Of a DNA stretch of 64,000 bases, positions 17,368 to 25,740 are shown piece after piece. How positions within the stretch are numbered: position 1 is the stretch's first letter; every line of letters starts with the position of its first letter. Origin of the DNA: NIOZ-UU13 sp964653075 (GTDB taxonomy: Bacteria; Planctomycetota; Phycisphaerae; Sedimentisphaerales; Anaerobacaceae); NCBI GenBank assembly GCA_964653075.1, contig CAZZAX010000001.1:76054-140053 (forward strand), read 5' to 3'. The notes under the pieces were generated by a model that saw only the letters and a list, made by a program, of their open reading frames with translations, searched no databases and was not told where the DNA came from. The position numbers and the translations under genes were made by a program.

Positions 17368-18222
17368 GTGAGAACTGTCTCTATCTTTGTAATCATCATG
17401 TTTTGTTGTGCAATGCTTTTTTCTACTGGTTGCTCACCGTCTAATTTGCAGAATAAAGAGATACCAGTCTTAGAAGAACGCGAACAATTCAAATGGCCAG
17501 AAGGAAAGCACGGGGCCATCAGCGTTACTTTTGACGATGCCCGGTTCAGTCAAATCGACACCGGCCTGCCTATACTGGATGAATACGGCACCAAAGCCAC
17601 TTTCTATGTGTCGATTAATTCCATGGAAAAACGGGTGGATGACTGGAAGAAAGCTGCTGCCAACGGCCACGAAATCGGCAATCATTCGCTGACACATCCC
17701 TGCTCGGGTAATTTTTCATTTGCTCGCGAAAAGGCTTTGGAAAATTACACCATTGACCAAATGCGGTACGAACTTGAAGAGTCAAATATTATTATCGAGC
17801 GTTTACTCAACGTCAGGCCTGTCTCGTATGCGTATCCCTGTGGACAGAAATTTGTCGGGCGTGGACAAAAACTTAAAAGCTATGTGCCCATAGTGGCTGA
17901 GAAATTTCTGACCGGACGGGGATGGATGGACGAGTGGTCGAACGACCCGGCCTTTTGCGATATGGCACAACTGATGGGCGTGGAGCTGGATGGCAAGGAC
18001 TTCGAGCAGGTCAAACAGTGGATAGACAAGACAACGGCAAATGGCGGCTGGCTGGTTTTCTGCGGCCATGACATCGGCGAAGGAGGTCGCCAGACGACTC
18101 GCTTGTCAACTCTAAAGGCCCTTTGTGAATATGCTCAGGACCCGGCCAATGGTCTATGGCTCGATACCGTCCAGACGATAGCTAATTATATCGTTAAACA
18201 ACGTACAGGCTCAACAGATTGA
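17368..18222 (+). CDS. polysaccharide deacetylase (NodB) lipoprotein
   Basis: 284 residues. The GTG start has AAGGAGG at an ideal distance and is preferred. The signal peptide ends with STGC (Cys22), a lipobox. The NodB domain has AISVTFDDARF (catalytic and metal Asp), KATFYVSINSM and GHEIGNHSLTHPCSGN (HxxxH metal motif). SYAYPCGQ and a C-terminal GWLVFCGHDIG complete the fold. It probably removes acetyl groups from an N- or O-acetylated glycan outside the cytoplasm. A clear promoter lies upstream, and the aminotransferase gene follows 61 bp downstream on the same strand. Confidence 0.88.
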   Translation: MRTVSIFVIIMFCCAMLFSTGCSPSNLQNKEIPVLEEREQFKWPEGKHGAISVTFDDARFSQIDTGLPILDEYGTKATFYVSINSMEKRVDDWKKAAANGHEIGNHSLTHPCSGNFSFAREKALENYTIDQMRYELEESNIIIERLLNVRPVSYAYPCGQKFVGRGQKLKSYVPIVAEKFLTGRGWMDEWSNDPAFCDMAQLMGVELDGKDFEQVKQWIDKTTANGGWLVFCGHDIGEGGRQTTRLSTLKALCEYAQDPANGLWLDTVQTIANYIVKQRTGSTD

Positions 18223-18283
18223 TTGACAGCAGAATATTAAACAGTTAGTAGCTGACATAATTAATCAAATAAGGAGGCCGAAA

Positions 18284-19648
18284 ATGAACACTCAAAATAT
18301 CACAAAAGAAACGAAAATCCAAAATCTCACCCGCCGAAAATTCTTAAAAACAAGCTGTATAGCCTTGTCAGGCGCAGCGACCGGTTTCAGTACGCAGAGA
18401 CTCCGGGGTGAAGAAAGGTCCAGGTCCACAGAGATACCGAAAATTAATCCCGGATACATCGGACCTCAATTCTTCGACGAAAAAGAAGAGCAGGCACTGA
18501 TGGAGGTATTGGAATCCCGCTCGCCGTTCCGCTACTGGGGGATGGGTAAGCCTACAAAGGTGAAGAATTTCGAAGAAAATTTTGCAAAATATATGGACAC
18601 CCGCTTTGCACTTGGTGTGTCTTCTGGTACAGCCGCTTTAGACTGCGCGGTAACAGGTCTCGGTATCGGGCCGGGTGACGAGGTCATCGTTCCGGCCTAC
18701 ACATGGTGGTCTGACTATACTTGTGTGGTCCACGCGGGGGCCTTGCCGGTCTTTGCCGACATCGACAGCACCCTTAATCTTGACCCCATGGATTTCAAAC
18801 GGAAGATAACTCCTCGCACTAAGGCCGTCATTGCCGTGAACTTACTTGGCGGGCTCTGTGATATGGACCCGATTATGGAAATCGCTGCTGATAATGGCGT
18901 GGCGGTACTGGAAGATTGCGCACAATGTGTCGGTGGTTCTTATAAAGGAAAAACACTGGGTTCCATCGGAGATGTGGGCATTTATAGTTTTCAGGTCAAC
19001 AAAACGATGACCTCGGGTGAAGGTGGTGCAGTTGTAACGAGCAATCCTCTAATTTACGAACGCTCGGCACGTTTTCACGATATGGGCACGATACGGCAGC
19101 TTTTTCTTGAGCGCTCCGGCCCCAGACAGGTGAAAACATTTGCAGGGGAGAACTTCAGGATGAGTGAATTTACCGGGGCCGTCCTTGGTGCGCAGTTGTC
19201 TAAACTCGATATCATGGTTGCTCAACTGCGCCATCATGCAAAAGCCGTATATAATGGCATAAAAAACCTTCCCGGTATTCGCCTGCGCCACCGTCCCGAC
19301 CCGAAAGGTGATATTGGGTACGGCGTTTATTTCGAAATGAAGGACAAAGCAACACGCAACAGATGCATCGAGGAGTTGAGGAAGCGAAGAGTTCCGGCCT
19401 CAACTCTAACAGGATCTGTTTTGCTGCCCGTCCAGGAATCCGTAATCAACAAACGAACGCGGCATCCCAATTGGCCCTCTTTTAACAGCCCGGAAGGAAA
19501 GAAAATCAAATATGGCCCGGACAGTTGCCGGCAAACGCTGGGGGTATTCGACCGTTTCGTCCAGGTACGCATCGGCCCGAAATACACCCAGCGCATCAAT
19601 GACTATATCATCGATTCTATTCGCGAGGTTTATAACTGCCTTGTGTGA
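18284..19648 (+). CDS. Tat-exported DegT/DnrJ/EryC1/StrS aminotransferase homologue
   Basis: 454 residues. AAGGAGG precedes the ATG. The N-terminus LTRRKFLKTSCIALSGAATG is a twin-arginine signal, which is unusual for a PLP sugar aminotransferase. The fold motifs are ALGVSSGTAALDCAVTGLG, GDEVIVPAYTWWSDY, VLEDCAQCVGGSYKGK and YSFQVNKTMTSGEGGAV, with Lys240 as the PLP-binding lysine. Catalytic residues therefore appear intact. If exported, PLP must be bound before translocation. It may act on a nucleotide-free sugar or have a non-transaminase role. A truncated enolase-family gene follows closely and suggests a former longer operon. Confidence 0.85.
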   Translation: MNTQNITKETKIQNLTRRKFLKTSCIALSGAATGFSTQRLRGEERSRSTEIPKINPGYIGPQFFDEKEEQALMEVLESRSPFRYWGMGKPTKVKNFEENFAKYMDTRFALGVSSGTAALDCAVTGLGIGPGDEVIVPAYTWWSDYTCVVHAGALPVFADIDSTLNLDPMDFKRKITPRTKAVIAVNLLGGLCDMDPIMEIAADNGVAVLEDCAQCVGGSYKGKTLGSIGDVGIYSFQVNKTMTSGEGGAVVTSNPLIYERSARFHDMGTIRQLFLERSGPRQVKTFAGENFRMSEFTGAVLGAQLSKLDIMVAQLRHHAKAVYNGIKNLPGIRLRHRPDPKGDIGYGVYFEMKDKATRNRCIEELRKRRVPASTLTGSVLLPVQESVINKRTRHPNWPSFNSPEGKKIKYGPDSCRQTLGVFDRFVQVRIGPKYTQRINDYIIDSIREVYNCLV

Positions 19649-19735
19649 TTGCCCGGTAGAGAAACAGCCTCTGATTCGATTAGTAGTGAACGCTAAATTT
19701 GTTACAAATGATTTCTCTGCCGAAAGGTGATACAA

Positions 19736-20206
19736 ATGATTGATTATATGAAGCGGCGCAATTTTCTAACAGGTCTTGCAGCATCAGGTATTGCTCCTCA
19801 TCTTGGTGCTTGTGCAGAAATCATGCCTTCTACAAATTTAATCGGAACAGGCAGCCAAAGCAAGCCAGCAAACCTGAAAATCACAAAAGTGGAAGTTCTC
19901 CGGATAACCGGGAAAAACAAAAGAAAGATTCTTTACCTGAAAATCCATACTAACGAAGGCCTGACAGGTCTATATGGGCCAATTGACAACGAAGCAGCCA
20001 TGCATGTGGTTGCAAGCCAGCCAATAGAAGTTTGCCCTCTTGTGGAGTACCTGATTCAGAAAATGAGCACTTACTATAACTTCGAGAAACACCAACCAAG
20101 ACCGGTTAATGGAATACTGGAGCTTCCCGACCGGCCGGGCTTCGGGATTGAGTTTGACGAGTCAAAAATCGAAGACATCAGGCCGATATCGTGGAAACAA
20201 ACTTGA
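19736..20206 (+). pseudogene. enolase-superfamily (mandelate racemase-like) gene with large internal deletion
   Basis: 156 codons from the ATG at 19736 (GAAAGG eight bases upstream). The N-terminus MKRRNFLTGLAASG is a Tat-like signal. Residues ~40-90 match the N-terminal capping domain of mandelate-racemase-like enzymes (KITKVEVLRI, LKIHTNEGLTGLYGPID). Soon after, the frame passes directly into the family's extreme C-terminus (VNGILELPDRPGFGIEFDES). The metal-binding and catalytic barrel, normally ~250 residues, is missing with no frameshift, so an in-frame deletion of ~0.8 kb is likely. The product cannot be an active enolase-family enzyme. GH or sugar-acid dehydratase context fits its ancestor. 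Confidence 0.75.
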
Positions 20207-20476
20207 TATAGAGACAATTAAATTGGGATCTGTTATATTAAAGATGATAAACACGATGAAGAAAACCAAGGCGGCTACCCTTTTCCGTACTGTCCACATG
20301 TAGAATTGCCGCACCATTTTATGATTGAATGATGAGCGAATGTAATGATAACCGAGAAGGAAGGATAGCATTGCGAACATGCATGGAGCCAGAGTAAACG
20401 TGGTCTCCGATGATCCGTTGTCTGAAAACAATATTTTGGGATCAAGAGAACGCGAGTTTTCCTCTTAAAACTGAAT

Positions 20477-22306
20477 TTAATTGCCGATTGTGACGTCATC
20501 GATGAAAGCGGCGCCCTGCCCTACATAAGCCAATCCGTATGATATCCTAAACGCTTCCTGAGGAACTTCCGCCGAAATACTATATTTCTGCCATTTGTCA
20601 GAGGTAATTGTTTGTTGTTGGAATATATTTGGAGCATTTCTGGCATCTATCGAAAGCCACAGATATGCTATTCCATTGACTGCGCGAACTGCTGCATTAA
20701 ATTGTATTGTTTCCCCTCTGAAATCATCAGCCTTTAACGATTGCCTAATATTACCAAAAGCTTCACCGAAACCTTTGCCCGGGATTCTCTTAATCATTCC
20801 ACAAGTGGCGCCTTTATACGGTTGTTCATGTGAGCCTGTGGTCTGATACTCCACTCTTGACCGACCGCTCTGGATTTGCCAGTTCTTGAGCCTTCCATCC
20901 TCAATTTCCTCAAAGTCAAGATTGGAAGCTTCCAGCAGCCTTTCGACAGATACTCTTATACTGCCTCCTTTCGCCTGGATGGCATTAGCGGTTGATTCTA
21001 TGAACATCACTGCATCATACCATAATGGATATATAGTTTTAACACCCTTCGTTATAATCGGTGAGTTGAAATACCTCGAGACGATACCTTTTGGCAGCGA
21101 GCGAAAATCAACAACGGCGATATCAAGTCCTGCCTGGGCAAGAGTAGCTTCCAGACTACTATCGTTTGTAAGAGGTGTTACATCGGAATTTTCTGGAGAT
21201 TCTGTAAACCCTCGATTCGATAGTAAACCAATAACCACCATATCTTCGCCATATTTCTGTCGCAAGTAATCGCCCATACATCCCGAAAATGGCATAGCCG
21301 AAATATGAGCATTGGCTGCCCACAGAATTATCTTAGCTCCTTTTTCGTAATCCACAAGCCAGCGCACATTCTCAGCCATACCTTTGTCGCGAAAATCAGT
21401 AGCTTTTGATCTATTTGGCAAGAGGCCCCTAAACTTAATATACTGCAAGAGGACTCTGGCGTGCTGAACAACCAGGCTCCATTGTTTATGTTCCAGAATG
21501 TTCTGCTCAGAGGTATTTTTTTGATCAATGACGGGTTGTTTATTCTCCAAATAAGTTATAAGACTTTCGATTTCCTCTTTGGCACTGTATTTTTCCTCCT
21601 TTGGGCTTTGTCTGAATTGACCTGCAGTCCATGGATTCATTATAACCGACAGCAGCTTGTCGTAGTCGCTGGTTCCGTTTATTTTTCTCAGATAATTATA
21701 GACTGCTTTGGCCGAACCGCCGGCAACCCTGACATCAAAGCCATAGAATTTTACTTTCTTTTCATGAGTAGAATTATACTGACGCATCCACTTTATCATG
21801 GCAAGAATTTCTTCTGTGTTCCATGCGGCATAAACCAATGCCCCCAGAGCTCTTTCAGGGTCGCCTTCGCCGGTAAGTATATAATCATTTAATTCGAGAG
21901 CACCGGGAAAAGTAGCTTCTATAGCAAAGACAGTAAAATCCATTTCTGTTACCAAAAACTCAACCATCCTATGCTTGGCCCGAGAGAAACTACCGTTACA
22001 ATGTGCGGCTTCTCCGAGGGCGACTATACGTGCCTCTCCAACCACAGCTTTGAGAGGCTGCATATCATCGAAGCCCGAACATGCTTCAATGGTATTCAGA
22101 TGAACAGCATTTTCTTTGAGCCAGGTATGCAATTCAGCCGTCTCTTCTGCCGAAAGTTCTGGTGACCCAGAAAATATCAATTTCAGATACCTGAGGTGTT
22201 CTATACGTACACCGAGAAACCAAAAGATTCCTAATGTGATGCTGACAAGCAAGATGCCTGTTATAAGTAATCTCTTCTTTCTAATCTGAGCTTGAAGTGT
22301 CTTCAT
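20477..22306 (-). CDS. erythromycin-esterase-like membrane-anchored protein with C-terminal carbohydrate-binding-like domain
   Basis: An upstream ATG-type frame extends to 22351, but MKTLQAQIRKKRLLIT at 22306 is the likely start: a promoter whose -10 box ends seven bases before this ATG would otherwise lie inside the gene (609 residues). One N-terminal transmembrane anchor (LLITGILLVSITLGIFWFLG) is present. The core matches the erythromycin esterase/succinoglycan-biosynthesis family: ALGEAAHCNGSFSRAKHRMVEFL, FTVFAIEATFPGALELNDYI, KFYGFDVRV and ILWAANAHIS with the catalytic-type Glu and His. The last ~150 residues are a beta-sandwich-like domain. The natural substrate is unknown; macrolide hydrolysis should not be assumed. 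Confidence 0.75.
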   Translation of the reverse strand: MKTLQAQIRKKRLLITGILLVSITLGIFWFLGVRIEHLRYLKLIFSGSPELSAEETAELHTWLKENAVHLNTIEACSGFDDMQPLKAVVGEARIVALGEAAHCNGSFSRAKHRMVEFLVTEMDFTVFAIEATFPGALELNDYILTGEGDPERALGALVYAAWNTEEILAMIKWMRQYNSTHEKKVKFYGFDVRVAGGSAKAVYNYLRKINGTSDYDKLLSVIMNPWTAGQFRQSPKEEKYSAKEEIESLITYLENKQPVIDQKNTSEQNILEHKQWSLVVQHARVLLQYIKFRGLLPNRSKATDFRDKGMAENVRWLVDYEKGAKIILWAANAHISAMPFSGCMGDYLRQKYGEDMVVIGLLSNRGFTESPENSDVTPLTNDSSLEATLAQAGLDIAVVDFRSLPKGIVSRYFNSPIITKGVKTIYPLWYDAVMFIESTANAIQAKGGSIRVSVERLLEASNLDFEEIEDGRLKNWQIQSGRSRVEYQTTGSHEQPYKGATCGMIKRIPGKGFGEAFGNIRQSLKADDFRGETIQFNAAVRAVNGIAYLWLSIDARNAPNIFQQQTITSDKWQKYSISAEVPQEAFRISYGLAYVGQGAAFIDDVTIGN

Positions 22307-22363
22307 AGGCCGTATATTATCAAATTCCATGTAAATTATCACCCACCACACAGGAAATCAGGG
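22304..22363 (-). promoter_or_regulatory. IS-end-like promoter cassette giving a leaderless start
   Basis: GTGATA (22337-22342), 17 bases, TAATAT (22314-22319), then seven bases to the ATG at 22306, so transcription would start at or next to the start codon. This 60-bp block aligns without gaps to 44442-44501 and 57332-57391. The match continues into the first codons of the gene. Confidence 0.6.
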
Positions 22364-22409
22364 TTAGACACTCTTTTCACCACTTTTCCCTTAATGAGCA
22401 AAAGAAATA

Positions 22410-23396
22410 TCATTGCTTTCGTAAAAACTTCTGCGCCCGTTTGCCCTGGATATCCCCAAGGTAGAGATTTCCCTGTGAATCCAGAGCGATAGCGTGGACC
22501 CAGTTGAGCTCGCCGGATTTGCCCGGAGGACTCGTGGTCATATCAAGGGACATACGAAACAGAACTTTACCTTCGAGGTCCAGCTTCATTAATATCTGGT
22601 CCGGGGGTGGAAGGACAAGCCACTTACCTTTCTCATCCTTCATCACAGAAGAGCCACAAACCCATATCTCATCTTTTTTCGTCATACAAAGTCCCCATGG
22701 TGTGATTAGGTCCGCCCATACAGCAAGCAGCTTGCCCTTGGTATCGAAGACCTGGATGCGCGCGTTCTCCCGGTCGGCAACATACAGCCGATTAAGAGAA
22801 TCTGCTACAATCGAATGAGGCAGTGCAAACTCACCCGGCCCATCGCCGGCCCGGCCCCACTGGTTCACATACTTACCATCCGCGTTGAAATGTACAATTC
22901 TTCTATTGCCATATCCGTCGGAGACAAAGATGTCACCGGTAGGAAGTATAACCATGTCCGTCGGCCTGTCAAAGTGCACCTTGTCGGCACCGGCAATGCC
23001 AGGTTCACCGAGCGTCAACAGCAGTTTGCCTTTGGGGCTGTATTTACGCACAAGATGTTCGGCAATATTGGCTGTCCAAATATTTCCTTCCGGACCGATT
23101 CTGATAAAATGCGCCCCGCTGGAATCCTCCATATACATGGCACGCAGCAAAGTTCCATCTGTCTTATAAACCTGAACGGTCGGCTGATTGCGAGTAAAGA
23201 TGTAGATTTGATCCTGTTTATCCACAGCGATGCCGGGCATCTGGGCCCATTTGTACCGGTCCGGTTTCAGCGGCCAGGCGGGATCAAAAACGTAATGTGA
23301 GGTACTTCCCTGCTGAGATGAGGATAGCTGCGACAGAACGTTACTCGACAGAATCAACAACAAAACCATAGCAATAGTGTAAGAAATCGAACGCAC
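22410..23396 (-). CDS. secreted NHL-repeat six-bladed beta-propeller
   Basis: 328 residues with an N-terminal signal peptide (IAMVLLLILSSNVLSQ). Blade motifs recur: GIAVDKQDQIYIFTR, RPTDMVILPTGDIFVSDGYGNRRIVHF, LPHSIVADSLNRLYVADRENARIQVFD and HAIALDSQGNLYLGD. This is the NHL/peptidyl-amidoglycolate-lyase type of propeller. Such proteins bind ligands or protein partners, and lyase activity cannot be inferred. It starts 21 bp after the upstream Gfo/Idh/MocA gene on the same strand, so the two probably form an operon. Confidence 0.85.
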   Translation of the reverse strand: MRSISYTIAMVLLLILSSNVLSQLSSSQQGSTSHYVFDPAWPLKPDRYKWAQMPGIAVDKQDQIYIFTRNQPTVQVYKTDGTLLRAMYMEDSSGAHFIRIGPEGNIWTANIAEHLVRKYSPKGKLLLTLGEPGIAGADKVHFDRPTDMVILPTGDIFVSDGYGNRRIVHFNADGKYVNQWGRAGDGPGEFALPHSIVADSLNRLYVADRENARIQVFDTKGKLLAVWADLITPWGLCMTKKDEIWVCGSSVMKDEKGKWLVLPPPDQILMKLDLEGKVLFRMSLDMTTSPPGKSGELNWVHAIALDSQGNLYLGDIQGKRAQKFLRKQ

Positions 23397-23417
23397 TTGG
23401 CACTCTCCTTTCTACTA

Positions 23418-24884
23418 TCATACATTATCAGATACGACGAACGGCTTGCGGTATTTCCGTGAAATAAGCCTGTTCGCTTCTTTGCTCATTGGGCCGGTGA
23501 ATCTCTCTTTGTCGATATCCATAGCCAGCATTGAACCCAAAACGAGCAATTTTTTATTAATACCAAGTCGATTGGCCAGGAGATGGTCGTTCAGACGTTC
23601 GAACGACTCATAGAATTCCGCCTTGCTTTTAATGACCTGGCGGATTTCGTTATTGTGTTTGTGTTTTCCAACCTGATATGAAATGTTTGCCATATGCACC
23701 AGCCCGCAGGAAAGGTGTCCCTCCAGGGCATCCGTCAGCAGCTTACCGGTTTTGCGGCTGCGAACAACACTGATAAAATTCTCTTTGCAATCCGGCTGCT
23801 CGCGGGCGAATTTCTTTATTAATGTTCCGTTGTTATCGAAAGCCTCCCCGTCTTTTACATAACCACGTTCACATTGTACTACGAATCCGGTTCGTATCCC
23901 CCGGAACTTATCCATAGTTAATCCTGCGTTCCTGACCCAGTTCGTTCGAAGGAATGACTTATTGCGAGGCAGGCCGCGGACTTCAAAAATAATCGGTGCC
24001 GGCTCATAATCCAACAGGGTGATCATCGTATTTGGTGTCTGGCCGTCGTCATCATAGCCCAGACGCGCCCCGATGCTTATCACTCTCTTCGGCAGCTCGG
24101 TTTTTCTTAAGGCCCAGCGACATCCATCCATAGCATGAATGCCCATATTTCCAAGGTCGCCGTTACCGGTATCCCAGTCCCAATGCCAGTCGTAATGCAG
24201 GTACTTGCGCATAAGCGGTTTCTTAGGTGCCGGGCCGCACCAGAGATTATAATCACACGACCTGGGTATAGGTTGTGGCCTATTTACCTTGCCAATGCTC
24301 ATCCTCGGCCTGTAATTGATCCCGTAAATACACTTGATTTCCCCCAGATTACCACTCCATATATACTCAAGCGATTCATGAATAGCGCCGCTGTTTCGAG
24401 GCCCATGTACGGCCTGCACCACACGATTGTACTTGCGCATCGCCTCGACCATCTTGCGACCTTCGAAGATATTATGTGAGCTCGGTTTTTGAACGAACAC
24501 ATCTTTCCCGGCCTGACAGGCCATAATCGTCATCAGCGAATGCCAATGGTTCGGCGTCGTAATAGAGACAGCATCGATTTCCTTGTCTTCCAGCAGGTCA
24601 CGAAAATCCCTGTAGGCCTTGACTTTCTCGCCTCGCTTACTAAACTGGTTCAATTCGTAGTTGAGGTGGTTTTCGTCACAGTCACATAACGCTGCAACAC
24701 GCACACCCGGAATCTTTCGGAAGTCCCGGATATCTCCCCGTCCCTTGCCGCCTATTTTGACGAACGAGCCGATCCCGATTACGCCGATGCGAATATCATT
24801 ATTGGCGCCCAGAACCCGGGAACTCGACAAAGATAACGCCGAGCCGATTGCGACTGAGGCCTTCAAAAATTCCCTGCGTTTCAT
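23418..24884 (-). CDS. Tat-exported Gfo/Idh/MocA family oxidoreductase
   Basis: 488 residues. MKRREFLKASVAIGSALSLS is a twin-arginine signal. RIGVIGIGSFVKIGGKGRGD is the Rossmann loop. The usual EKP motif reads VQKPSSHNIFEGRK: Gln replaces Glu while the Lys is kept. SITTPNHWHSL and DLGNMGIHAMDGCRWAL are family blocks. It probably acts on a sugar or glycoside in the periplasm with pre-bound NAD(P). It heads a likely two-gene operon with the NHL propeller. The long AT-rich gap upstream is shared divergently with another Gfo/Idh/MocA gene. Confidence 0.88.
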   Translation of the reverse strand: MKRREFLKASVAIGSALSLSSSRVLGANNDIRIGVIGIGSFVKIGGKGRGDIRDFRKIPGVRVAALCDCDENHLNYELNQFSKRGEKVKAYRDFRDLLEDKEIDAVSITTPNHWHSLMTIMACQAGKDVFVQKPSSHNIFEGRKMVEAMRKYNRVVQAVHGPRNSGAIHESLEYIWSGNLGEIKCIYGINYRPRMSIGKVNRPQPIPRSCDYNLWCGPAPKKPLMRKYLHYDWHWDWDTGNGDLGNMGIHAMDGCRWALRKTELPKRVISIGARLGYDDDGQTPNTMITLLDYEPAPIIFEVRGLPRNKSFLRTNWVRNAGLTMDKFRGIRTGFVVQCERGYVKDGEAFDNNGTLIKKFAREQPDCKENFISVVRSRKTGKLLTDALEGHLSCGLVHMANISYQVGKHKHNNEIRQVIKSKAEFYESFERLNDHLLANRLGINKKLLVLGSMLAMDIDKERFTGPMSKEANRLISRKYRKPFVVSDNV

Positions 24885-25740
24885 CGATTATCTCCTGAAA
24901 GAAGCCATTTCATAAAAAAACATATTTGCCGTCTGATGTTACAGCAATATACCACGATTCGTCAAAATATCACAATGATTTTTACGTCAGAAAACGCTGT
25001 TGTTTTATCGTTCACATACTGATGAAACATCTAAGCTCTGATGCTCTTTTCTTACTGTGGTTCAAAGAAATAAAGCGCAGAAAAAAAGGAGACGTAGGCA
25101 GTTGTTTCTAATTCATTGTAAGCCTGTCTCCTTATTGCGAAGTGCCGTTATACACGTTACCGCGGATAAGTGCTTCCAGACCAACTGATCTCTGTATGCA
25201 CTCGCAACGAATATATTGTAAGAGAAAAAAACAGGTAAATCAAGTTTTTTTTAAAATTCAACAACTTCTCTGATAAAAAAAATAAGCACTTACAAATGAG
25301 CTTTGGCACTCTTTAGTTTACAATTTGCTTAAAAAGTATAGACATCGGCCTTTCCAGATTCTATAAAAACTAACGTTACCTTATTATAAACAAATGTTTA
25401 TAACAGCCGTTTAAGGATTAATAGAACACTCAAAAAATCTCACAAGAGCAAGTTTCATACATTCACCGGTCCCTGCAGGTCGGCATAAAAATTACAAGAT
25501 ATTTCGGTAATACCACAAAACGAGCTTTTCTATAAACCAATTTCAGAAGTATATCGTTATTCTCAGTACATTATTTGAACCTGAAAGGACTGTCCTTATA
25601 TGATTGTTCTTGTTATAATATGAATATTAATGAACATGACAGTCTGACTGATGTAAATTATACAGATCGTTTTTACGACGAGACCATTAGCAGATGTAAC
25701 AGATAAAAATTGCCGAAACACATAAAGAAGGAGAAAATAG
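24885..25740. other. divergent intergenic region with hairpin and operator-like palindrome
   Basis: About 850 AT-rich bases between two divergent Gfo/Idh/MocA genes, with no credible gene. A strong hairpin spans 25086-25133 (AAGGAGAC...AGGC against GCCT-GTCTCCTT). At 25585-25597 the palindrome AAGGAC-T-GTCCTT directly follows a TTGAAC (25575-25580) and precedes a TATATG, so it may be an operator lying in a promoter spacer, ~145 bases upstream of the plus-strand gene. Confidence 0.45.

Noticed and set aside
20109..20303. 64-codon frame overlapping the enolase remnant
   Set aside because: Out-of-frame overlap with the remnant, no start signal and no similarity.
20477..22306. Calling the esterase-like gene a macrolide-resistance gene
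   Set aside because: Family membership alone does not show macrolide hydrolysis, and the membrane anchor plus extra C-terminal domain argue for another role.
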